Below are positions 43,044 through 51,180 of a stretch of 64,000 nucleotides of DNA, in pieces; positions within the stretch are counted from its first letter, which is position 1; every line of letters starts with the position of its first letter. The position numbers and the translations under genes were made by a program. The stretch is from Planctomycetota bacterium (GTDB taxonomy: Bacteria; Planctomycetota; Phycisphaerae; Phycisphaerales; Phycisphaeraceae), in NCBI GenBank assembly GCA_024279275.1, contig JAJRRS010000136.1, positions 1-64,000 of the forward strand, written 5' to 3'. The notes beneath the pieces are model-generated. The model did not search any database. It worked only from the letters and a program-made list of their open reading frames with translations, and was not told where the DNA came from.

Positions 43044-44666
43044 ATGACCGAATTGCTATCAATGCTCAGTTTGCCCACCTGGATGGACCCTCAGATATTA
43101 CGTTGGCCGGTCACGGGGCTGTACCTCGCGCTGATGATGGTCATCAGTGTGTACGGGCTGCATCGGTACTGGCTGGTGTATCTATATGGAAAGCACCGTC
43201 GGGTGAGGCCCCGGCCGCAGCGGCGGTATGAGCAGTTGCCCCGGGTCACGGTGCAGTTGCCGATCTATAATGAAGGTGCGGTGATACATCGGATCATCGA
43301 CGCGGCTTGTGCGATCGAATACCCCGCAGATCGTTTTCAGGTACAGGTGGTGGACGACTCGACCGATAGCTCAGCCAAGCTGGCCAAGCAGCGTGTGGCG
43401 TATTGGGCAAAACGGGGGGTTGATATCCAGTACCTGCACCGCAAGGATCGCACCGGGTACAAGGCCGGGGCACTCCAGGATGCCACCTCATCGGCGACCG
43501 GCGAATTGATCGCGATCTTCGACGCGGACTTCATCCCCCCACCGTCCTTCCTTAAGCGCACGGTCCATTACTTCACCGACCCAAGCCTGGGGATGGTGCA
43601 GACACGCTGGTCGCACATCAATAGAAACGACTCGATCCTCACCCGAGGCCAGGCGATCTTCCTGGACGGGCACTTCGTGATTGAACACACCGCGCGGAAC
43701 CGCTCGGGCGCATGGATCAACTTCAACGGCACGGCTGGGCTGTGGCGGCGCGAGGCGATCCAGTCCGCGGGCGGCTGGCAGCACGACACACTCACAGAAG
43801 ATGTCGATCTATCGTACAGGGCGCAGTTGGCGGGCTGGCAGTTTTTGTTTTTGCCTTGGGTGCAGTGTCCCGCGGAGTTGCCGCCTGAGATTAACTCTTT
43901 TAAGAGCCAGCAACACCGGTGGACCAAGGGGTCGATACAGACGGCGATCAAGCTGCTGCCGACGGTGATGCGTGCGAACGTGCCTTGGAAGGTGAAGATC
44001 GAGGCGTTCTTCCACCTGACCAGCCCGATGGTGTATCTATATATCACACTCTTCGCGGCGTTGTTCTACCCGGCGATCTCGATGAACATCAAGCCGTTCG
44101 GGCAAGGCTCATGGTTCGCGGTCGCGGCGGGGATGAGTCTGTTTGGCTTGGGCACGATCTCGGCGACGATCTTTTATGTCACAAGCCAACGGGCGCAGAA
44201 ACGCAGCGGGCTATTAACGATAGCGCAGGTCCCGGTGCTGATGGCGATCGGTATCGGGATCGCGTTGAACAATGCGATCGCGTGCATCGAGGCGTTGCTC
44301 GGGCACGAAAGCCCGTTTATCCGTACACCGAAGTACAATACGACTTTGGATCGTGCTGAGTTGCCGGGCGTGACGGGGGAGGTTTCGGATCAGGTTGAAG
44401 CGGACAAGCCGGGTAAAACTAAAAATAGAATCGCGCGGGTGATCCCGATCCCTTCGATGAAGCGGTCGATTTGTCTGCTTGAGTTGGGGATGGGTCTCTA
44501 CATGCTGGTATGTGTGTGGCTGTCGCTGACTTCGCATCACCGGGCGATCAGCGTGCCTTTCCTGCTGCTGTTCGCGTCGGGTTATCTGTATGTCGGCGGG
44601 TCGAGTTTGTGGGTGTATGTGCGGGCATACCTGGAAAGCCGACGGCCACTGCCGCAGACGGCGTAG
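43044..44666 (+). CDS. Family 2 processive-type glycosyltransferase
   Basis: A 540-residue membrane glycosyltransferase. A first helix (TGLYLALMMVISVYGLHRYWLVYLY, about 24-48) leads to a GT-A domain: LPRVTVQLPIYNE, the nucleotide-binding QVVDDSTD, the metal-binding DAD in LIAIFDADFIPP, the catalytic TED in DTLTEDVDLSYRAQLAGW, and QQHRWTKGSIQ (the Q/RxxRW motif of cellulose-synthase-like enzymes). At least four further helices follow. It probably makes a beta-linked glucan or mannan at the membrane. There is no PilZ domain and no obvious partner. It is divergent from the TolB-like gene. Confidence 0.88.
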   Translation: MTELLSMLSLPTWMDPQILRWPVTGLYLALMMVISVYGLHRYWLVYLYGKHRRVRPRPQRRYEQLPRVTVQLPIYNEGAVIHRIIDAACAIEYPADRFQVQVVDDSTDSSAKLAKQRVAYWAKRGVDIQYLHRKDRTGYKAGALQDATSSATGELIAIFDADFIPPPSFLKRTVHYFTDPSLGMVQTRWSHINRNDSILTRGQAIFLDGHFVIEHTARNRSGAWINFNGTAGLWRREAIQSAGGWQHDTLTEDVDLSYRAQLAGWQFLFLPWVQCPAELPPEINSFKSQQHRWTKGSIQTAIKLLPTVMRANVPWKVKIEAFFHLTSPMVYLYITLFAALFYPAISMNIKPFGQGSWFAVAAGMSLFGLGTISATIFYVTSQRAQKRSGLLTIAQVPVLMAIGIGIALNNAIACIEALLGHESPFIRTPKYNTTLDRAELPGVTGEVSDQVEADKPGKTKNRIARVIPIPSMKRSICLLELGMGLYMLVCVWLSLTSHHRAISVPFLLLFASGYLYVGGSSLWVYVRAYLESRRPLPQTA

Positions 44667-44735
44667 ACGCCATTTTGCGGTGATCCGGCAGCAACTACCC
44701 AGCTATGGGAGTCGATCTGCCGATACGATACAGCG

Positions 44736-45302
44736 TTAGGCCTGAAATGCTTGCTCGATCCGAACGATGAGCTGGTCAAAATGGTGGCCGTCGATCACGG
44801 GCGTCGCGTCGGTGTCATCAACCGCATCACCGGGTCGTAAGGCCACCCAACTACGGCAGCCGGAGTACTCGGCATGGTTCTTGACGGTGTGCGGGTTTGG
44901 CAATCGGTAGGCGCGGACGGCGACGAGGTAGAGTGGGCGGTCGGGCTTGTAATTGAAACGCATGTCGATCTGTGCGGGCGACCAGCAGTGCAGGTCGTCG
45001 AGTTGATCGAAGGCTTTGCGGGATGGGACGTGCCAAATCTTTTCAGCCATACCCAGGCCTTGGAATGTGATCTCGGCGGGTTCCTGGTCCAGGACGTTGA
45101 CCCTGTCGCGCAGCGCGGGCTTAATCATCTGGGGTTTCTGATGCACATAGGAGGGGTAGAGAAGGAAGCGCGGGTGTTCCAGCTCGAAGACGCCGGGGCC
45201 GGCGGGTTCGTGGATGCCGCCTTTGCGCAGGAGCAGAGACAACTCGCCGGACAACAGCAGATCACAGACGATGGACCATTCTTTTAGGGCGGTGTCGAGC
45301 AT
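44736..45302 (-). CDS. DUF1802 family protein
   Basis: A 188-residue cytoplasmic protein of the DUF1802 type, with the pattern LKEWSIVCDLLLSGELSLLLRKGGIHE at the N-terminus, HPRFLLYPSYVHQ and HVPSRKAFDQLDDLHCWSPAQIDMRFNYKP. The function of the family is unknown. It is downstream of argS on the same strand, after about 90 bases that contain a GCTGGGTT tandem array and a CCTTACGG hairpin. Co-transcription with argS is possible. Confidence 0.85.
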   Translation of the reverse strand: MLDTALKEWSIVCDLLLSGELSLLLRKGGIHEPAGPGVFELEHPRFLLYPSYVHQKPQMIKPALRDRVNVLDQEPAEITFQGLGMAEKIWHVPSRKAFDQLDDLHCWSPAQIDMRFNYKPDRPLYLVAVRAYRLPNPHTVKNHAEYSGCRSWVALRPGDAVDDTDATPVIDGHHFDQLIVRIEQAFQA

Positions 45303-45362
45303 GGGGGTCTGGGGGTTGGGGCTGGGGGTTGCTGGGTTGCTGGGTTGCTGGGTTGCATTCTT

Positions 45363-45387
45363 CCCCGGCCTTACGGCCGAGGCTCGT
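45363..45387 (+). repeat. CCTTACGG hairpin repeat, copy 2
   Basis: CCCCGGCC-TTAC-GGCCGAGGCTCGT, next to a run of GCTGGGTT units between argS and the DUF1802 gene. Compare copy 1 at 25,474. Confidence 0.5.
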
Positions 45388-45393
45388 ATGTGT

Positions 45394-47163
45394 TTACATG
45401 CGTTCGACGGTGTTGATGCCTAGTAGTTCCAGGCCTTGCTTGAGTGTGCGGGCGACGAGGTCGCACAGTGTGAGGCGGCTGTCACGTCGGGCGTCGGTAT
45501 CGGCGGCGAGGACAGGGCACTTCTCGTAGAACTTGTGGAATGATGAAGCAAGTTCGTAGAGGTAGGTGCACAGGCGATGGGGTTCGAGGCTGTCGGCGAC
45601 GGATTGGATGATGCGCGGGAGTTGCAGGAGTTGCAAGGCCAAGGCCCGTTCCGCTTCGTGCTCCAACTTGATCGCGTCGGCACCCCCGCCCCCGTCCCCG
45701 CCCCCGGTAAGGGTCGAAGGATCGACTTCACCTTTTCGGAAGATTGAGCGGATGCGGACGTAGGCGTTTTGCAGGTAAGGGGCGGTGTTGCCTTCGAGTG
45801 CGAGCATGCGGTCCCAGTCGAAGACGTAGTCTTTGATGCGGTAGTTAGAAAGGTCGAAGTATTTGACTGCGCCGATGCCGACCACACGGGCGATCTCTTC
45901 ACGCTCTTGAGCATTCAGATCGGGTGCTTTGTCTGCGATGACCTTGCTGGCCCGATCGACAGCCTCGTTCAAGACGTCTGCGAGGCGGACGGTGTCGCCT
46001 TCTCTTGTCTTGAACGGTTTGCCGTCCAAACCCATGATGGTGCCGAAGCCTACATGTACAAGTTCAGCGCCACTGGTCAACCAACCGACATCTGCTGCGA
46101 TCTTAAAAAACTGCCTGAAGTGATCTTTCTGTCTGGAGTCGACGACATAAACAACACGATCGGCCTGCAGGTCTTTGACGCGGTACTGTACCGCTGCGAG
46201 GTCTGTCGCGGGATAACCGAATCCGCCGTCTGCTTTTTTAACCGCCATCGGCAGCGGTTCGCCCTCTTTGTTGAAGAAGCCTTCGACGTAGACAACTTTC
46301 GCCCCTTCACAATCACGGATCAGGCCCGCGTTTTCAATCGCTTCGATAACGCCCGGCAGCCTGTCGTTGTAGAAACTCTCGGGCTTAAGATCGTCGTCGG
46401 TAAGCTTAACGCCCAGGCAGCTAAACACCTGATTCATGTGGCGTATCGACTCGACAATTAATTGTTCCCATATCTTGCGTGCTTGCGGGTCGCCGGACTG
46501 TAGATCAACGACCCGCTTGCGGGCGCGTTCTGCGAAAGCGGGATCGGTGTCGTCCCTGACCTTGGCTTCTTTATAGAGCACGTTTAGGTCACTGATACTT
46601 GTGTCGGTCGAATTGGCCCAGCCGGTTTCGATCAGGTGTTCAAGAAGCAGGCCGAACTGCGTACCCCAATCACCGATATGGTTGTGCCGGGTGACGTGCT
46701 GGCCTTGGAACTCCAGGATACGTGCGATGGCGTCGCCGATGATGGTGGAGCGCAGGTGGCCGATGTGCATTTCTTTGGCGAGGTTGGGGCTGGCGTAGTC
46801 GACCACGACCTTCATCGGCGGATCGGCCACGGCCACACCGAGCCGGTCGGACTTAAACATGGCCGCGAGTTGCGAGGCCAGGAGGTCGGGGTTGAGTGTG
46901 AGGTTGATAAAGCCTGGGCCAGCGACCTGGGCGTCGGTGAGAACGTCGCCGATCGGGAGTTTTTCCTTGATGGCTTCGGCGATATCGCGGGGCTTTTGAT
47001 TCAGGCGTTTGGCGAGGCCCATAGCGAGGTTGGCCTGGTAATCCCCGAACTTGGGGTTGGTGGCCTGGCGCAGGATAGGGTCGGCGTCGGCGAACTCGTT
47101 GCCGAAGGCTTTGGCGACCGCTTCGCTGAGCAGCCTTTCAAGGGTGGTCTGGATATCAGGCAT
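45394..47163 (-). CDS. argS: Arginyl-tRNA synthetase
   Basis: A 589-residue class I tRNA synthetase. The N-terminal ArgS domain precedes the HIGH region YASPNLAKEMHIGHLRST. Family stretches follow: KADGGFGYPATDLAAVQYR, VDSRQKDHFRQFF and MGLDGKPFKTREGDTV (this last replaces a KMSKS-type motif, as is normal for many ArgS). The C-terminal anticodon-binding domain ends LELLGINTVERM, the usual family end. It attaches arginine to its tRNA. It is likely essential. A single-gene unit, or with the DUF1802 gene. Confidence 0.97.
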   Translation of the reverse strand: MPDIQTTLERLLSEAVAKAFGNEFADADPILRQATNPKFGDYQANLAMGLAKRLNQKPRDIAEAIKEKLPIGDVLTDAQVAGPGFINLTLNPDLLASQLAAMFKSDRLGVAVADPPMKVVVDYASPNLAKEMHIGHLRSTIIGDAIARILEFQGQHVTRHNHIGDWGTQFGLLLEHLIETGWANSTDTSISDLNVLYKEAKVRDDTDPAFAERARKRVVDLQSGDPQARKIWEQLIVESIRHMNQVFSCLGVKLTDDDLKPESFYNDRLPGVIEAIENAGLIRDCEGAKVVYVEGFFNKEGEPLPMAVKKADGGFGYPATDLAAVQYRVKDLQADRVVYVVDSRQKDHFRQFFKIAADVGWLTSGAELVHVGFGTIMGLDGKPFKTREGDTVRLADVLNEAVDRASKVIADKAPDLNAQEREEIARVVGIGAVKYFDLSNYRIKDYVFDWDRMLALEGNTAPYLQNAYVRIRSIFRKGEVDPSTLTGGGDGGGGADAIKLEHEAERALALQLLQLPRIIQSVADSLEPHRLCTYLYELASSFHKFYEKCPVLAADTDARRDSRLTLCDLVARTLKQGLELLGINTVERM

Positions 47164-47656
47164 GGGGGCGATAGGGTCAGCGACCTTGGGTCTGGAGTCA
47201 AATATGGGGCGGTGGATTGATGATTTGGGATTGATGATTGGTGATTTCCGGAGGGCATGCCCGGGCGGAACTATCGGCGGCCACCGATCGGGGATGTGTC
47301 ACGGATCATAGTGGTCATTGAAAAACCTATCGGATACCCCACCGAAGCGCCGGGGCGGTGCATCAGTGGGCTTTGTTGGGCAGTGTCAGGGCGAGTGTGG
47401 GAATGATACGGATTCCAGTTAATCCCAGCGCGCTTACGAAGCGCACGGTTCACCTGTGTTTAGCCCGGTCGCTTGCGACCGGTACTGGCCGCAAGTGGCC
47501 AGGCTAAGCGAACAATGTTCCTAGAAACCCGGCCCGATCAGCGGTTGAACGCGAGGGGATTAACCTGAATCCGTATGACACGGTAAAAAAATCCCACGGG
47601 AGGTCGCGGGTGCGGCCTAGCGTGGGCATTTGTGGGTTGAATTTATTGCGAGGTTG
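47164..47656. other. Intergenic region with a 171-bp element
   Basis: About 490 bases between argS and the sigma-factor gene. It includes an ATTGATGATT-type simple repeat at 47,211-47,247 and a 171-bp element at 47,406-47,576 (next entry). No ORF is credible. Confidence 0.5.
47406..47576. repeat. MITE-like 171-bp element with terminal inverted repeats
   Basis: The left end ATACGGATTCCAGTTAATCCC pairs with the right end GGGGATTAACCTGAATCCGTAT, about 21 bp with a few mismatches. Inside are nested palindromes: GCGC-TTACGAA-GCGC, then TTTAGCCCGGTCGC-TTGCGACCGG and CTGGCC-GCAAGT-GGCCAGGCTAAG. There is no coding capacity. It looks like a non-autonomous mobile element. Confidence 0.6.
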
Positions 47657-48469
47657 TTAGAGCGCTTCTTGTTGAAGGTCTGCGCCGCGGTGCTGGAGTT
47701 GTGCTTTGAGTCTTGCGAGGATGGAGCTGTGCATCTGGCTGACGCGGGACTCGGAGAGGTCCAGTGTGACGCCGATCTCTTTCATGGTCATCTCTTCGTA
47801 GTAGTAGAGTATGACGATGAGGCGCTCGGCGCGGCTGAGACCTTTGGTGATGAGTTCTTTGAGGTCGCGTTTCTGAACGACCTTGAAGGGGTTGACCTGC
47901 TTGGCGTCTTTGAGGACGTCGATTTCGCGGACGTCTTTGTTGGAGTCTGTCTCGAACCACTTGCGTGAGAGGGAGACGACGCCGACGGCACCGGCGTCTT
48001 TACGAATCTTGGCGTACTCGTCATCATCGACGCCCATCTTTTCGCAAAGTTCGTCGTCGGTGGGTTTGCGTCCCAGTTGCATCTGCAGCGAGCGGCGTGC
48101 TTTTTCGACGATGCTGGATCGGCTGCGGACGAGCCGTGGGACCCAGTCCATGGAGCGAAGCTCATCGAGGATCGCGCCACGGATGCGTGGTGCGCAGTAG
48201 GTCTCGAACTTAACGCCACGATCCAGGTCGAAGGCATCAATGGCATCCATGAGGCCGAAGATGCCGGCGCTCATGAGGTCATCTACATCGACTTCGTCGG
48301 GGAGCTTGGAGTAGATGCGCTCGGCGTTGTACTTGACCAGATGGAGGTAGTTCTCCATAAGCTGGTTGCGTAGCTGCTCCGAGCCGGTTTTTTTGTATTC
48401 GCTCCAGACCTCGAGGATCGGGTTGGGGCCTGGGGGTGCTGTCTTGACTGCTTGCCTGGTTTTCGCCAT
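47657..48469 (-). CDS. fliA: RNA polymerase sigma factor, FliA/WhiG family (sigma-28)
   Basis: A 270-residue sigma-70-type factor. Region 2 has RNQLMENYLHLVKYNAERIY, VDVDDLMSAGIFGLMDAIDAFD and KFETYCAPRIRGAILDELRSMDW; region 3 is PTDDELCEKMGVDDDEY; region 4 is LSRAERLIVILYYYEEMTMKEIGVTLDLSESRVSQMHSS. This is the FliA/WhiG type that transcribes late flagellar genes. It ends the flagellar locus, after flhG and a small membrane protein. An anti-sigma factor FlgM is not in the window. The start has GGAGTAGGCC before ATG. Confidence 0.94.
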   Translation of the reverse strand: MAKTRQAVKTAPPGPNPILEVWSEYKKTGSEQLRNQLMENYLHLVKYNAERIYSKLPDEVDVDDLMSAGIFGLMDAIDAFDLDRGVKFETYCAPRIRGAILDELRSMDWVPRLVRSRSSIVEKARRSLQMQLGRKPTDDELCEKMGVDDDEYAKIRKDAGAVGVVSLSRKWFETDSNKDVREIDVLKDAKQVNPFKVVQKRDLKELITKGLSRAERLIVILYYYEEMTMKEIGVTLDLSESRVSQMHSSILARLKAQLQHRGADLQQEAL

Positions 48470-48544
48470 GGCCTACTCCTTGACCGGCTGAACGCCTGGT
48501 GCGAATCCGTTCGCGGCGTTGAGGATGAATCGAAACGGGTGAGG

Positions 48545-48592
48545 TAATAAAAAACCGTCGTCGCCCCGGGTTACGGGGTTCGTGATGACGAC
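48545..48592 (-). terminator. Terminator after the 89-residue gene
   Basis: On the minus strand GTCGTC...GACGAC, with an inner CCCCG-TAACC-CGGGG, then GGTTTTTTATTA. It separates the 89-residue gene from fliA, so fliA may have its own promoter or be read through. Confidence 0.75.
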
Positions 48593-48609
48593 CGCGCCTC
48601 TGCGCGGGG

Positions 48610-48879
48610 TTAAGAATCAGGTACGGTGTCGTCGGGTATCGGATGCTGTTGTTTGTAACGGTTGATGTGATCCATGATCGCCCACTGCGCGACGGCGCCG
48701 ACCAGTCGGCCGATGAACCAGCAGATAATCATGACGCAGATGGATCTAAAGAGGATGGTGGTTGTGCTGTTCCCGGCAGCGATACCGACGACGATAGCGG
48801 CGACGAAGCTCAGTAGCGCGAAACAGGTTGCGATGACACGTGCTGGGATAGTTGAGCACTCCTTGCTCGTTGGGGTCAT
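48610..48879 (-). CDS. Small two-span membrane protein in the flagellar locus
   Basis: An 89-residue protein I do not recognise. Two hydrophobic segments, about residues 14-35 (ARVIATCFALLSFVAAIVVGIA) and 42-68 (TILFRSICVMIICWFIGRLVGAVAQWAI), are followed by a short polar tail. It lies after flhG (104 bases) and before the fliA gene, on the same strand, and ends at a terminator. A flagella-linked role is inferred only from position. Confidence 0.65.
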   Translation of the reverse strand: MTPTSKECSTIPARVIATCFALLSFVAAIVVGIAAGNSTTTILFRSICVMIICWFIGRLVGAVAQWAIMDHINRYKQQHPIPDDTVPDS

Positions 48880-48983
48880 TCCGTTGAGTGAATAATATAA
48901 CGTATCGCGCGCGCCTGTGAAGGGGTAAAAGGGTGAGACGTGAAAAAAATAAAAAACAGTTGATCGGCAAGAACTGCGCGGTG

Positions 48984-49877
48984 CTACCCGACGAGCCAGG
49001 CGGCCATGCGTCTGAGTAGTCCGTGGTCGCGCGGAGTCGAGGCGTGTCGGTCAATACGGTGGGCCAGCCGATGTATGCAGACGCTCGCCGGGCTGGTGGG
49101 GTGTTCGAGGACGAAGGGCTGTCGGCGGCGCACGGCGTATGGGACGCGCGGGTCGGAAAGGATGTGCCCGGCGTAGCGTGGTGAGACGTTCAGGAAACGG
49201 CGACAGACCCCAGTGATGCGGTCGTATACGGCGCGGGCTTCACGCTCGTCGCGAACCATGTTCACTAAGAGTCGGATATCCAGCTCATTGTCGTGGCGAG
49301 AGACGGTTTTGATGACGGCGTAGGCGTCGGTGATGGCGGTGGGTTCGGGTGTGGTGACCACAAGGATTTGATCGGCGGCGACGAGGAACCCCAAGACATT
49401 GGGGCCGACGCCTGCACCGGTGTCGATGAGGATAAGGTCGGCCTGCTCTTCGAGAGAGCGCATTTGGTCCATGAGGCGGGCACGCTCGAACTCACTGAGG
49501 GCGGCCATCTGGGACAGGCCGGAGGCGCCTGCGATCATGCGGAAACCACCTGGCGCATCGACCAGGGCGTCCTCGAGTGAACATCGTCCAGCGACGACGT
49601 GGGAGAGGTTTTTCTGGGGGTTGATATTGCAGATAACGTCTGCATTGGCGGTGCCCAGGTCGGCATCCAGGAGGATGACATCCCGGCCCATCTGGGAGAG
49701 TTGGACGGCGAGATTGACGGAGATGGAGGTCTTCCCGACGCCGCCTTTGCCGCTGGTCACGGCGAGGGTGGTCGCGCGCGGCGAGGTTGGGGCCGACCTG
49801 TCGGCGTGTGTAGGGGCCTGTTGGGCACGGTCTTCGGCGACCAGTTCCCGCAATGCTTCGGCTTGATCAGCTATCAC
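48984..49877 (-). CDS. flhG: Flagellar number regulator FlhG (MinD-type ATPase)
   Basis: A 297-residue MinD/ParA-type ATPase. The deviant Walker A is TSGKGGVGKTSISVNLA; the second motif is VILLDADLGTANADVIC; Walker B is ADLILIDTGAGVGPNVLGF. It acts with FlhF to set number and place of flagella. It begins with a GTG that overlaps the flhF stop by about ten bases, with GGTGGGAGAG upstream. The last 40 residues (RLAHRIDRHASTPRDHGLLRRMAAWL) form the usual amphipathic membrane-targeting region. Confidence 0.93.
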   Translation of the reverse strand: MIADQAEALRELVAEDRAQQAPTHADRSAPTSPRATTLAVTSGKGGVGKTSISVNLAVQLSQMGRDVILLDADLGTANADVICNINPQKNLSHVVAGRCSLEDALVDAPGGFRMIAGASGLSQMAALSEFERARLMDQMRSLEEQADLILIDTGAGVGPNVLGFLVAADQILVVTTPEPTAITDAYAVIKTVSRHDNELDIRLLVNMVRDEREARAVYDRITGVCRRFLNVSPRYAGHILSDPRVPYAVRRRQPFVLEHPTSPASVCIHRLAHRIDRHASTPRDHGLLRRMAAWLVG

Positions 49878-51180
49878 GTCTCTCTCCCACCTCTAATCCG
49901 AGCACGAGTCCGGCCAGGCGGTTTGGGCAGCCTGGTTCGATCTGGTGCGGCACTTCCTGTCCCGTAGTCACATAGCTAAGACGCATGTCGGCCTTGCCAA
50001 GGACGTTCAACAACACCCCAAAGGTAACGGCTTCGTCGAGTTTGGTAAAGATGATCCTGTCGGTACGCACTTGGCTGAACCGCTGAACGGCTTCCATGAG
50101 GACTTTCTGGGAGCAGGTCGAGGAGAGAACCAAGTGGACTTCGTGGGGCTTGGCGGCGTCCAAGAAGGTGGAAAGCTGGGTAAGACGTTGGTCGTCGCGC
50201 TGGCTTCGGCCGGCGGTATCGATGAGGACGACGTCGCAGGCTTTGCAGTTGTCCAAGGCTTTTTGGATCTCGTCGGGGTGGGAGACGACGTGCAGGGGGA
50301 CGCCGATGATGCCGGCGTAGGTGCGAAGTTGATCGACGGCGGCGATGCGGTAGGTGTCGAGTGTGATGAGCGCGACTTTTTTCTTGTGCTTGAGCTTGAA
50401 GGTGGCGGCGAGCTTGGCGATGGTGGTGGTTTTGCCGACGCCGGTGGGGCCGATCAGCGCGATGGTGCGGGGTCGACCGTCTTTGGTGGGTTTGTGTTCG
50501 GAAGCGTCGGCGTCGATGGGCATGTAGCTGGCGAGTTCTTTGCGGACGGCCTTGAAGCAGGCGTCTTCGTCGTGAAGGTCTTCTTCGCTAAGCTGACGGC
50601 GGACCTTATTCACCACTTCGTCGGCCAACTCGCAGGCGACCTCCTGCTGGATCAGCGTGGCGTACTGCTGGCTGAGGGCTTTGGGGAGAGATGAAGGCGC
50701 GGCGTCGGATTTTTGTTGGTGCATCATCTGCGAGACGAGGTGCTTGACGGCACTCATCTCTTCGGCGAGTTGTCTTGCGTCGGGGGCGATCGGTGTGGTG
50801 ACGTAGGCCGGGACCGGCATGATGGCTGTGGCGGCGGCCTGGGTTTGCTGAGTTTTTTCGATCTCGGCTTTGGCGGCGGCGTAGGTTTTGCGGATCAGGT
50901 CGCCGGCGGCGATGTGTTCTTTGGGGTCGGCGTGGGTGATGGTGGGCCGACGTTTGGGCAGTGCGGCGGCTCTTACCGAGGGATTGGCAAGGCGGCGTGC
51001 GCGTCCGACGTCGGCACCTCGACCTGCGGTGACTTCGACAACGGTTTTTGCGCCGATGCCGAGCAATCCCCCTTTTTTATAGCTTCGTGTATGCAACACA
51101 ACCGCGTCAGTACCCAGCTCGCGCTTGACCAATGCCAGCGCCTGGGCCATGGATGGTGCGGTGAAAGTCTTCAGATTCAA
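49867..51180 (-). CDS. flhF: Flagellar SRP-type GTPase FlhF
   Basis: A 437-residue SRP-family GTPase. The N-terminal B domain starts MNLKTFTAPSMAQALALVKRELGTDAVVLHTRSYKKGG. A Gln/Ala/Pro-rich middle part comes before the NG domain, with G1 ALIGPTGVGKTTTIAKLAA, G2/G3 region KKVALITLDTYRIAAVDQLRTYA, DVVLIDTAGRSQRDD and the G4 TKLDE. FlhF sets the place of the flagellum. The TTG start overlaps the flhA stop (TTGA), with AAGGGG upstream. The order flhA-flhF-flhG is the common one. Confidence 0.95.
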   Translation of the reverse strand: MNLKTFTAPSMAQALALVKRELGTDAVVLHTRSYKKGGLLGIGAKTVVEVTAGRGADVGRARRLANPSVRAAALPKRRPTITHADPKEHIAAGDLIRKTYAAAKAEIEKTQQTQAAATAIMPVPAYVTTPIAPDARQLAEEMSAVKHLVSQMMHQQKSDAAPSSLPKALSQQYATLIQQEVACELADEVVNKVRRQLSEEDLHDEDACFKAVRKELASYMPIDADASEHKPTKDGRPRTIALIGPTGVGKTTTIAKLAATFKLKHKKKVALITLDTYRIAAVDQLRTYAGIIGVPLHVVSHPDEIQKALDNCKACDVVLIDTAGRSQRDDQRLTQLSTFLDAAKPHEVHLVLSSTCSQKVLMEAVQRFSQVRTDRIIFTKLDEAVTFGVLLNVLGKADMRLSYVTTGQEVPHQIEPGCPNRLAGLVLGLEVGERRDS

